Of a stretch of 64,000 nt of DNA, positions 43,290 to 51,175 are shown piece after piece (the first letter of the stretch is position 1; each line of letters opens with the position of its first letter). Under the pieces are notes generated by a model. It was not told where the DNA came from. It worked only from the letters and a program-made list of their open reading frames with translations, and did no database searches. Made by a program: the position numbers and the translations under genes. This DNA comes from Blastocatellia bacterium. GTDB taxonomy: Bacteria > Acidobacteriota > Blastocatellia > HR10. Location of the stretch: positions 1 through 64,000 of the forward strand of contig JANWYV010000024.1 of assembly GCA_025055075.1 (NCBI GenBank). The letters run 5' to 3'.

Positions 43290-44621
43290 TTACGATGGCT
43301 TTCGCGCTAGGAGGAGACGAAGGTCGCGGACATTATTCCCCGTCGGCCCAGTGATTACCGTGTCCCCGAGGTGGTGGAAGAACGTGTATGAGTCGTTCTC
43401 CTGAAGGAAGCGCTCCGGATCGAGGCCCAAAGCACGCGCGCGAGCAACCGTCTGCGCGTCAGCGACGGCGCCAGCAGCCGGGCTGATCCCGTCAATTCCA
43501 TCCGTGCCGGCGCTCAGCACGGCGATCTCGCCGCCAGCCGCCAATTCGGGGAGTCGCAGCGCCGCGTAGAGGACGAATTCCTGATTCCGCCCACCAATTC
43601 CTGATCCGCGCACGGGGCAGCTTACTTCGCCACCCGCGATCAAGCAAACAGGATCTCCCACGTGGGCTTCGCGCAGGAGGACGAGCTGGGCCAGGAGGTG
43701 ATCGGCCACGTCGCGATAATACCCCTCATACGGTTCGGGATCCACACTCACGTAGAACCCAAGCGATGTCGCGATGTCGGCCGCCGCTTGAAGGGCCGTC
43801 CGGTTATCCATGAGCAAGTGGTAGCTGCTGCGCGAGAAGATCGGGTCACCCGGCTTCGGAGTCTCGCGCAAACGGCGTTCCCGAATGAGTCGAGCGATTC
43901 GCTCGGGAAGGCGCGGCAGAAGATCATAGCGTTCGATCACTCGATAGACGTCTTCGAGCGTCGTCTCATCAGGTCCCGTCGGATTCGAAGCGATGGAGGA
44001 GAGATCGCCGGGATTCACATCGGAGATGTACAGCGTCACCTGTCGCGCCGGATAAGCGAGGGCGGCCAATCGCCCCCCTTTGATAGCCGAGAGATGCTTC
44101 CGAATGGCGTTGATCTCCGCGATGGTCGCTCCTGCCGTGACCAGGATGCGATTCAATTGCTGCAGGTCGTCTAGGGTGATCGAATCCTCGAAGGGCTTCT
44201 CGACTAAGGCCGATCCGCCTCCGGAAACGAGGAAGATGACGAGCGTGCGATCGTCGGCGGTGCGAAGGTGATTCATAATCCGCTCGGCTGCTTCTAGGCT
44301 CCCTGCGTTAGGAATGGGATGACCGCCCTCGATCAGGATGAAGTGCTTCGCCTCGCGGAGATCATGCTGCGGAGGGAGCGCGTTCGTGACGACAATGCCA
44401 GCGGTGATGCGCGGTCCCAGTAATTCGTGAAAGGCATTCGCCATGGCGAGGGCCGCCTTTCCGAACGCGATCACAAAGAGGCGCGAGTAACGGGACAGAT
44501 CGAACGCTTCCCCGCAGAGCACAAGTCGTTCACCCTCTAATACAGCTTGAGCACGCACGACGGCGCGCACATCAATCCGCTCGAGCGTGCGCAAGAAGAT
44601 GTCCCGCGCTGCTTCCTTCAT
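43290..44621 (-). CDS. Glycerate 2-kinase (MOFRL family)
   Basis: 443 residues. It phosphorylates D-glycerate to 2-phosphoglycerate with ATP. Family marks are VFLVSGGGSALVEKP in the N-terminal kinase domain, ETPKPGDPIFSR mid-protein, and a C-terminal MOFRL domain with GRNQEFVLYAALRL and SAGTDGIDGISPAAGAV. The frame is open to 44711, but ATG 44621 follows GGGAGCG and matches the family start. It is transcribed away from the YihY gene; the shared gap contains a promoter for the latter. Confidence 0.92.
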   Translation of the reverse strand: MKEAARDIFLRTLERIDVRAVVRAQAVLEGERLVLCGEAFDLSRYSRLFVIAFGKAALAMANAFHELLGPRITAGIVVTNALPPQHDLREAKHFILIEGGHPIPNAGSLEAAERIMNHLRTADDRTLVIFLVSGGGSALVEKPFEDSITLDDLQQLNRILVTAGATIAEINAIRKHLSAIKGGRLAALAYPARQVTLYISDVNPGDLSSIASNPTGPDETTLEDVYRVIERYDLLPRLPERIARLIRERRLRETPKPGDPIFSRSSYHLLMDNRTALQAAADIATSLGFYVSVDPEPYEGYYRDVADHLLAQLVLLREAHVGDPVCLIAGGEVSCPVRGSGIGGRNQEFVLYAALRLPELAAGGEIAVLSAGTDGIDGISPAAGAVADAQTVARARALGLDPERFLQENDSYTFFHHLGDTVITGPTGNNVRDLRLLLARKPS

Positions 44622-44756
44622 CGCTCCCGAATTGTAGCATACGCGAGTCGGCTTTCCAGGCGGAGAGGTGCGTGCCGATGATCGTTCTCGTCCCGCAACG
44701 ACGGCGGGCACAGGAGGGAGAGCAGCGTTCGTCTCGGCGAGAAGAGACCCCGCCCT

Positions 44757-44785
44757 TTGTGCCTTCCCACGATGTGGTATAATTA
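44757..44785 (+). promoter_or_regulatory. Sigma-70-like promoter for the YihY-type gene
   Basis: TATAAT at 44780-44785 is a perfect -10. TTGTGT at 44757-44762, 17 bases upstream, is a weak -35. The leader to ATG 44836 is about 45 bases. Confidence 0.6.
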
Positions 44786-44835
44786 ACCGCGCTTTTCATC
44801 GCGCGGGGCTGGAATCGAGGGGGAGATCGTCGCCG

Positions 44836-45759
44836 ATGGCACAGGTGCCTTTTGCGACATTACGGAACGGAGTGCCGAAGCGGGCGATCGTCACGAGCAC
44901 GTTCTCCCACTTTCTCGCCAATGAGCTGCCGACCTCGGCGGCAGCCATCTCCTATTTCGCCATGCTCGGCCTCTATCCGTTTTTGCTTCTCCTCTTCACG
45001 TTGAGCCAGGAGTACCCGACGTTCCGAGAGCTGAATCTTCGGGCGATTGAGATCATCCTTGCCTTCTTACCGGCCTCGCATGAGGCCATCAGAGGGCATC
45101 TGAGTTCCTTCCCCTCGCTTTCGCGGGGACAAGTGCTCACCTGTCTCGCCATCATCCTATGGGTCGCTTCGTGGGCGTTCACGATCACAGAGAAGGCCAT
45201 CAATCGCATCTGGCGCACGCCTTGCCGCTCGTTCGTGCGAGGGCGGTTGTTGACGCTCGCGATGCTGATCGTCGTGGGGATCCTCTTGGTCCTCTCCGCG
45301 CTGATGACAGGGCTTCTCACCTTCCTTCAGTCGGGAATAGGGAGTTTCTCAGCAGCGGGAATGGCGCTCGTCCTGGATGGATATTTCTGGCAAGTGGTCT
45401 TCGGAGCGGTCGGTCTCGTTCTCACCGTGGCCCTCTTCCTCCTCGTTTACAAGATCATGCCGAACACGAGGGTGACTGTGATCGAGGCCCTGCCGGGAGC
45501 CCTCATTGCGGGACTCGCGTGGGAGATCGCCAAGTACCTCTTCGCGTGGAGTCTTGTGAAGTTCCCTTACGATCAGCTCTACGGCTCCATCGCCGCCGTC
45601 GTAGCGACGTTGACGTGGATTTACATTTCGAGCCTCATCATGCTCTTTGGCGCTCAGATGACGGCGGTGCTGCACTGCGCGCATCTGATCGAGGAACGGG
45701 GAGGCCGATTGGCGACCGTGCGCATTGTTGCGACACGAGGTGAGCCGTTGCCACACTGA
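44836..45759 (+). CDS. YihY/UPF0761-family inner membrane protein
   Basis: 307 residues, about six membrane helices. Family segments are ELPTSAAAISYFAMLGLYPFLLLLF at the start, FTITEKAINRIWRTPCR, and the ending TWIYISSLIMLFGAQMTAVL. The family was once annotated as ribonuclease BN but is now regarded as a membrane protein of unclear function, probably a transporter-like fold. The open frame begins at 44668, upstream of the promoter, so ATG 44836 is the true start. Confidence 0.9.
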   Translation: MAQVPFATLRNGVPKRAIVTSTFSHFLANELPTSAAAISYFAMLGLYPFLLLLFTLSQEYPTFRELNLRAIEIILAFLPASHEAIRGHLSSFPSLSRGQVLTCLAIILWVASWAFTITEKAINRIWRTPCRSFVRGRLLTLAMLIVVGILLVLSALMTGLLTFLQSGIGSFSAAGMALVLDGYFWQVVFGAVGLVLTVALFLLVYKIMPNTRVTVIEALPGALIAGLAWEIAKYLFAWSLVKFPYDQLYGSIAAVVATLTWIYISSLIMLFGAQMTAVLHCAHLIEERGGRLATVRIVATRGEPLPH

Positions 45760-45771
45760 AGGGGATCCTTC

Positions 45772-45799
45772 TTGACAACCTTCGGCTAGTCGCTATGAT
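45772..45799 (+). promoter_or_regulatory. Strong sigma-70-like promoter upstream of the NusG paralogue
   Basis: TTGACA at 45772-45777 (perfect -35), a 16-base spacer, and TATGAT at 45794-45799. It begins 13 bases after the YihY stop and gives a leader of about 35 bases to ATG 45842. It is the best promoter sequence in the window. Confidence 0.75.
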
Positions 45800-45841
45800 T
45801 GATGGGCGAACCGGAGGGATCGTGCGGGCGAAGGAAGGGAC

Positions 45842-46369
45842 ATGATGGATTTCTATCGGGAGACACACTGGTTCGCCATTCACACGAAGCCTCATCGAGA
45901 GGAGGTAGCCGCTTTGAACATCGCGCGCCTCGATCTGGAAGTCTTCCTTCCGAAGGTCAGGCAGGAGCGCTTGATTTATGGCGTTCCGCGCGAGGTGATC
46001 AAGCCCCTCTTCCCGGGATATCTCTTCGCGCGGTTCTGCCCGGCGACCTATCTTCATCTCATCCGATATGCGCGCGGGGTCTTGCGCGTCATCAGCTGCG
46101 GCGACGTCCCTCTCCCGGTGGACGAAATGATCATTCGGGAGATCCGATCGCGCGTCGGTCCGGATGGGTATGTCCGTTTGGAGGACCGATCGCCTCAACC
46201 TGGCGATCGCGTTCTCGTCCGCGAAGGGCCTCTGCGCGGGCTGACGGGCATCTTCGAGCGCGAGTTGGATGATCGCGAGCGCGTGATCTTGCTCTTGGAA
46301 GCCATCGAGTATCAAGCCCGTGTGGTGATCGAACGGCGATGCCTCTCGCGAGCGGAAGATCCGACATGA
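45842..46369 (+). CDS. NusG paralogue (RfaH/UpxY-like transcription elongation factor)
   Basis: 175 residues. An NGN domain (HWFAIHTKPHREEVAALNI, then PLFPGYLFARF) is followed by a KOW domain (PGDRVLVREGPLRGLTGIFE). Housekeeping NusG usually sits in the secE-nusG-rplK cluster, which is absent here, so this is a specialised paralogue. Such factors travel with RNA polymerase and prevent termination in long surface-related operons. It is driven by its own strong promoter and followed 34 bases later by lptD, so it may help transcription of envelope genes. ATG 45842 or 45845 are both possible. Confidence 0.85.
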   Translation: MMDFYRETHWFAIHTKPHREEVAALNIARLDLEVFLPKVRQERLIYGVPREVIKPLFPGYLFARFCPATYLHLIRYARGVLRVISCGDVPLPVDEMIIREIRSRVGPDGYVRLEDRSPQPGDRVLVREGPLRGLTGIFERELDDRERVILLLEAIEYQARVVIERRCLSRAEDPT

Positions 46370-46403
46370 TCATCGTGCGCTTGCTTCCGTCGCCATTCCT
46401 TCC

Positions 46404-48818
46404 ATGAGAGCGGTCGCGCTTGGGATTGGGATTCTCAACCTCTTAGTGTGGGGAGGTTCTTTGACCCTTGCTCTCGCGGCTCCGCGCGAGAGCATATCCC
46501 GGCCTTTGGGGGAGGCATCCTCATCCACTTTTGCCCGCGTCCGTTACGCCCGCTCGCTGCAAGCGCTTCAGGTCGAGATTGAGGCCGATCGTCTCTCGCG
46601 CGAAGGAGGGCGCGTCACATACGAGGGAAGGGTGGAGATCCGATACGCGACGGTTCGTCTGGAAGCAGACCGCGTGGTCTATAACGAGGCGACCGAGGAT
46701 GCAGAGGCCATCGGGAACGTCGTTCTCCTGGCTGAGGGACAGCGTTTCACCGGACGTCGAGCTTGGTTCAATTTCAAGACGGGGCAGGGGACGGTGTGGG
46801 AGGTTCAAGGATTTACCGATCGGACCCCGGATGGGACGAGACTCTATATCGAGGCAGCGCGGGTGGATCGAATTGCTCCCCACACGTTCATCATCTCACA
46901 TGGCCGTGTTACCTCTTGCGAGGAGCGGGTTCCGAAGTGGAGCTTCACCACGCGCCGAATGACGCTGCGGGTGAACGAACGGGTATCGCTCCTTTGGCCG
47001 GCCTTTCGCGTGAAGGGAGTCCCAGTATTCGCCCTCCCATATGCGTCCGTCCCGATCAGCAAGCGGGTGCGAAATTCGGGCTTCCTGCTGCCGGGGTTCA
47101 GTAATTCCACTGTGAAGGGGATCTCCCTCACGATTCCCTATTACCAGACCCTCGGGCGCAGCGCCGACATCACGCCGCGCTTCCACATCTTCACCGCTCG
47201 AGGATTGGGCTATGGAGCCGACCTCCGGTGGCGAACGCGCGAAGACTCCTCGGTGGAAACCGGGTTCTTCCTCGTCCAAGATCGGCTCTTTGGGCCTCCC
47301 GGTCCCAATCAGGGAGGGAGCGCCTATTACCTGCGGGCGGTGCAATACTTCCCGATGGGATTCGTAGGAACGGCCGACGTCAGCCTCACGAGCAGTTTCG
47401 CCTTTCGACAGGTCTTCTCGGATAACTTCCAGCAGGCCATTTCTCCGGAAGAACGCATTCAGATCTCGCTCTCGAACAATTTCGGCGATTACAGCTTCAA
47501 CATGCTCTTCCTTTCGCGCGATGTTATTCTCCCCGGGGCTCTTGTCACGCTGCGCCAGCTTCCTTCGTTCATCCTCTCCGGGCGCCCGCAGTTGCTCTCC
47601 ACAAAGGTCCCGATCTATTTCTCCTTCGACGCCGCCGTCGAAGGGATCGCCCGTAAGGAACCGACGTTTCGGACGCCTTCTCTTGTGCAACGCTTCGACG
47701 CCCATCCCCGGTTCACATTCCCCATCTTCTCGTTAGGAGGCATAACGCTGACACCCGAGCTCGCCCTGCGCGCGACATTCTACTCCGAGAGCACTGATCC
47801 TCACGATCGGACGCGCCTTCGGGGGCAAAGCTGGACGCGCCGTTATGCAGACGCGAGCGTGAATGTGGAATTGCCGACGCTGGAGCGGAGCTTCCACCAT
47901 CGCGACGGACATCCTTGGTTCCGACATCTCATCGAATCCACGATCGCATATCGGCGCATCGCGGGGATCGGAGCCAACGCCCTTCGGGCAATCCGCGTGG
48001 ACGAGCGCGACACCGTCGTCGACACCCACGAGATCGAGTATGCGATGACTCATCGCTTTCTCGGGATTCGCAGCAAGGCGCAAGGAGAACGCTCCTTCGC
48101 CGATCGGCGCATTGGAGATGGTCAGTCGGATGTCCTGCCGGAATCCGAGGGAAGTGCCGAGTGGCTCTCCATCCGCATCGCGCAAAAGTACTTCTTCGAT
48201 CCCTGGTTCGGAGGAGCGCTGCAACCCGATCAGCGAAATCAATTCCTTCCGACTTACGCGTTCTCCGGATTCTCCTTCGGCGGACGCGCGCGTCGCTTCT
48301 CTCCGATCCGAGTGAGCGCGCGCGCGCAACCGCTCGCCTCGCTCTTCGCTGACGTGCGCTTCGATTACGATCCTTCGAAGAAAACGATCCGCGCGTTCGG
48401 AATGACGGCAGGGATCAAGCGAGAAACGCTCGCCTTCGCTCACACGTGGTATTGGACGAAACGCCTCGCGCTCCCCGATGGTCGGTTTGAACCTGGGACG
48501 TTTTCTGGGAATTTGTATCACGCGTCCTTCGCCGTGGGGAACGCGACGCGCGGGCTCTTCGTGAGCGCGGATGTGCTCTACGATTTCACGGACAGACGCA
48601 CGGGCGATCACCTATCGTCCGGGCGCTTGATTTCTTCCTCAGTGCGGATCGGATACGGATTCGATTGTTGCCAACTTCTCTTTCAAAACACGACGTTCAA
48701 AGTGGGCGTGCGGAGCGAAAACCGCTTCGCCGTCGCTATCGTCCTCAATGGAATTGGAAGCTTCGGGCCTCATACGGCAGCCGGACGCCGGTTCTTCGAA
48801 CCATATTCGCCGTTTTGA
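46404..48818 (+). CDS. lptD: LPS-assembly outer membrane protein LptD (OstA)
   Basis: 804 residues. A signal peptide (residues 1-27) is followed by a periplasmic OstA/LptA-like domain (about 50-200, VEIRYATVRLEADRVVYNE and AIGNVVLLAEG) and a C-terminal beta-barrel of about 550 residues with many aromatic-ended strands. It inserts lipopolysaccharide into the outer leaflet, so the organism has an LPS-bearing outer membrane. Like many non-proteobacterial LptD proteins it is cysteine-poor, without the four-Cys disulfide pattern of E. coli. It lies 34 bases after the NusG paralogue. Confidence 0.92.
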   Translation: MRAVALGIGILNLLVWGGSLTLALAAPRESISRPLGEASSSTFARVRYARSLQALQVEIEADRLSREGGRVTYEGRVEIRYATVRLEADRVVYNEATEDAEAIGNVVLLAEGQRFTGRRAWFNFKTGQGTVWEVQGFTDRTPDGTRLYIEAARVDRIAPHTFIISHGRVTSCEERVPKWSFTTRRMTLRVNERVSLLWPAFRVKGVPVFALPYASVPISKRVRNSGFLLPGFSNSTVKGISLTIPYYQTLGRSADITPRFHIFTARGLGYGADLRWRTREDSSVETGFFLVQDRLFGPPGPNQGGSAYYLRAVQYFPMGFVGTADVSLTSSFAFRQVFSDNFQQAISPEERIQISLSNNFGDYSFNMLFLSRDVILPGALVTLRQLPSFILSGRPQLLSTKVPIYFSFDAAVEGIARKEPTFRTPSLVQRFDAHPRFTFPIFSLGGITLTPELALRATFYSESTDPHDRTRLRGQSWTRRYADASVNVELPTLERSFHHRDGHPWFRHLIESTIAYRRIAGIGANALRAIRVDERDTVVDTHEIEYAMTHRFLGIRSKAQGERSFADRRIGDGQSDVLPESEGSAEWLSIRIAQKYFFDPWFGGALQPDQRNQFLPTYAFSGFSFGGRARRFSPIRVSARAQPLASLFADVRFDYDPSKKTIRAFGMTAGIKRETLAFAHTWYWTKRLALPDGRFEPGTFSGNLYHASFAVGNATRGLFVSADVLYDFTDRRTGDHLSSGRLISSSVRIGYGFDCCQLLFQNTTFKVGVRSENRFAVAIVLNGIGSFGPHTAAGRRFFEPYSPF

Positions 48819-48843
48819 GAATTCGACAAGGAGGAGGGAAGCC

Positions 48844-50031
48844 ATGAGGCTCCTCTTCATGATCAGCGCGATGCTCCTAGGAGGGACTTCGGCCGGTGGT
48901 GGGGATAAAATGCCACCACAGGAATCGCGACCGCGGGCGCGAGAAGTCGGCGTCATAGTCGGCGTGCTCCCGCCGGGACCATGGAATGCGATCACCGACG
49001 TAAAGGGCGTTCGCGTCGGTCACGTGACCCTCATCCGCGGAGACGACATTCGCACGGGAGTGACGGCTATTCTCCCCCATGGGGGGAACATCTTTCGCGA
49101 GCGAGTCCCCGCCGCCATCGTCGTCGGCAATGGGTTCGGAAAATTGATGGGAGCGACGCAGGTCGCTGAGCTGGGAGAGATCGAGACGCCGATCGTCTTG
49201 ACGAACACGTTGAGCGTACCCCGTGCGGCGGATGCGCTTTTGGATTACGTGCTCTCCTTGCCGGGGAACGAAGAGGTGCGGTCAGTGAATCCCATTGTGG
49301 CCGAGACGAACGATGGGCTCTTGAACGACATTCGCGGTCGTCACGTCTCCAAGGAAGACGTCTTGGCAGCTGTGCGGAGCGCTCGAGAGGGACCGGTTGA
49401 GGAGGGATGCGTAGGAGCTGGGACAGGTACAGTGGCGTTCGGGTTTAAGGGAGGAATCGGAACGGCTTCGCGCGTGCTCCCTCCTCAATTCGGGGGCTAC
49501 ACGGTCGGCGTCCTCGTCCAGACGAATTTTGGCGGGATCCTCACAATCAATGGAGCGCCGGTAGGACGAGAGCTCGGGCGATATTATCTTCGAGACGAAC
49601 TGGAAGGGCGAGCTCGTGATGAGGAATCTGAAGGGGGATCGGTCATCATCGTCGTGGCGACGGACGCGCCGCTGGATGCACGAGGGCTTCGGCGGTTAGC
49701 CATGCGCGCTTTGTTCGGGTTGGCGCGGACGGGATCAATCATGTCGCACGGCAGCGGTGACTATGTGATCGCTTTCAGCACGGCGGAATCCGTTCGGATC
49801 AAAATTGGAACCGGACGAGAGCGAACGCTCACCGTTTTGAGCGATGACGCGCTCTCGCCGCTTTTCCTCGCTGTCATCGAGGCGACTGAAGAGGCTATCT
49901 ATAACTCGCTCTTTCGAGCGACGACGATGCGCGGGCGCGGAGGACGGGTCGTTGAGGCGCTTCCTCTGGAGCGGACGCTGGAGATCCTGCGCGCGTATAA
50001 CGTTGTGGGAAAAAATGACCGCCTTCGATGA
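48844..50031 (+). CDS. P1 (S58) family aminopeptidase, DmpA/BapA type, exported
   Basis: 395 residues. A short signal-like N-terminus (MRLLFMISAMLLGGTSAGG) is followed by the DmpA fold, with GPWNAITDVKGVRVGHVTL, GCVGAGTGTVAFGFKGGIGTASR and YTVGVLVQTNFGG. The family is made as one chain and self-cleaves before a Ser or Thr nucleophile; EGGSVIIVVATDAPL near residue 265 fits the cleavage site (Gly-Ser). It removes N-terminal residues, sometimes D- or beta-amino acids. ATG 48844 follows AAGGAGGAGGG; the open frame upstream overlaps lptD and is not used. Confidence 0.9.
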   Translation: MRLLFMISAMLLGGTSAGGGDKMPPQESRPRAREVGVIVGVLPPGPWNAITDVKGVRVGHVTLIRGDDIRTGVTAILPHGGNIFRERVPAAIVVGNGFGKLMGATQVAELGEIETPIVLTNTLSVPRAADALLDYVLSLPGNEEVRSVNPIVAETNDGLLNDIRGRHVSKEDVLAAVRSAREGPVEEGCVGAGTGTVAFGFKGGIGTASRVLPPQFGGYTVGVLVQTNFGGILTINGAPVGRELGRYYLRDELEGRARDEESEGGSVIIVVATDAPLDARGLRRLAMRALFGLARTGSIMSHGSGDYVIAFSTAESVRIKIGTGRERTLTVLSDDALSPLFLAVIEATEEAIYNSLFRATTMRGRGGRVVEALPLERTLEILRAYNVVGKNDRLR

Positions 50032-50059
50032 GACGATCACAGGGGGCGTCGAATCTTTT

Positions 50060-51055
50060 TCATTCCTCGTGCGGTGCGATCGGTGTGCCATCGAGGATTC
50101 GCCACACGCCGCGCTCACGAGCGAGAGCGCTCGCCTGTGGGGTAATCCCTCGACCGGCGACGACGGCGATGACCGGACGCTCGAGCGCTCGTCGGAGCAG
50201 CTCGGCTCGTCGCGTGGCGCGTTCCACATCATCCTCGCCGATTCCCACCGAGATTTCCGCAATGAGAAACGCTTCCGCATCGTCGGCCCAACGCCGTCCG
50301 CGAAGGACGATGTCGCTCATGAGGATCTCTTTACGTTCGGCACGCGAGAGCGCTCCTCTCGCCATTGGCTCATCGAGGAGGTTCGCTAACTCTTGGGTGG
50401 AGAGTACGTGAATTCGCCGCAGAAGATCGTCGAAATAAGCATGAGCATGCTCTCGATAGCGCCATTCGAGCACTCGGCCTTGAACATCTGCCATTCTGTC
50501 GGTGAGCAACTTAATTCGTTCGTCCGCATGTCGTTGCGCTTCTGCGAGAGCGCGAATTTGCTCCTCCGCGCGTTGCTGAGCCTCGGCCAGAGCACGAATC
50601 TGTTCTTCCGTTCGTCGTTGGGCTTCAGCGAGAGCACGGACTTGCTCCTCCAGGGCGGAGACTCGCTCCTCAGTCCGCCGCTGGGCTTCGGCTAGCGCGT
50701 GGACCTGTTCTTCCGTTCGTCGTTGGGCTTCAGCGAGAGCACGGACTTGCTCCTCCAAGGTGGAGACTCGCTCCTCAGTCCGCCGCTGGGCTTCAGCCAG
50801 CGCGCGGACTTGCTCTTCGAGAGCGGAGATCCGTTCCTCAGTGCGCTGTTGAATCTCGGCAAGAGCGCGGACCTGTTGCCCTAGGATGAGGAGCTGTTCC
50901 ACGACTTGTCGTTGGGCATCCGCCAACTCGCGGACGAGTCCCGGGAGCGCCAGCAGTTCCTCAGTCAGAATCAGGCGGCGCAACTCGGCCTGCCACTCCG
51001 GGTGCTTCTCTAAGATGCGCACCAAATCTCGAAAATCTTTCACCGTGAACGGCAT
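50060..51055 (-). CDS. Coiled-coil repeat protein with PD-(D/E)XK nuclease-like C-terminus
   Basis: 331 residues. After an N-terminal region of about 60 residues, residues 65-190 form a long coiled coil built from near-identical units (RALAEAQRRTEE with variants, some extended by LEEQV), of 14 or 21 residues, always a multiple of seven. The C-terminal 120 residues have a compact alpha/beta pattern, with a metal-site-like Asp in ILMSDIVLRGR and Glu in FLIAEISVG followed by DVERATRRAELL. They resemble DUF3782-type nuclease-like proteins. ATG 51055 follows GGGAGG by 6 bases; TTG 51061 in frame is less likely. Function is unknown. Confidence 0.8.
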   Translation of the reverse strand: MPFTVKDFRDLVRILEKHPEWQAELRRLILTEELLALPGLVRELADAQRQVVEQLLILGQQVRALAEIQQRTEERISALEEQVRALAEAQRRTEERVSTLEEQVRALAEAQRRTEEQVHALAEAQRRTEERVSALEEQVRALAEAQRRTEEQIRALAEAQQRAEEQIRALAEAQRHADERIKLLTDRMADVQGRVLEWRYREHAHAYFDDLLRRIHVLSTQELANLLDEPMARGALSRAERKEILMSDIVLRGRRWADDAEAFLIAEISVGIGEDDVERATRRAELLRRALERPVIAVVAGRGITPQASALARERGVWRILDGTPIAPHEE

Positions 51056-51079
51056 GATCAACCTCCCGATAGCGGGGAC

Positions 51080-51085
51080 ATTATA
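51080..51085 (-). promoter_or_regulatory. -10 box of the coiled-coil gene
   Basis: A perfect TATAAT on the minus strand, 24 bases before the ATG at 51055, implies a very short leader carrying the GGGAGG ribosome site. No clear -35 is seen. Confidence 0.5.
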
Positions 51086-51126
51086 TCACATGGGCGTCCT
51101 CAGACGCTTTCCTCAATGGAGAAATC

Positions 51127-51163
51127 AGGAGGCGCCGGCTCAGGTCATTCACCGGCGCCTCTT
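51127..51163 (-). terminator. Hairpin terminator after the first TonB-dependent receptor
   Basis: GAGGCGCCGG at 51129-51138 pairs perfectly with 51152-51161 across a 13-base loop, extendable by two pairs (one wobble). It lies 13 bases past the receptor stop codon at 51176; on the minus strand the hairpin is followed by a modestly T-rich CTGATTTCTCC. Confidence 0.7.
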
Positions 51164-51175
51164 CATCCGAAACGT

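Noticed and set aside
50540-50870. Regularly spaced repeats that might suggest a CRISPR array
   Set aside because: The repeats are in frame inside a gene, of 42 or 63 bases, contiguous, and encode a heptad coiled coil; there are no unique spacers.
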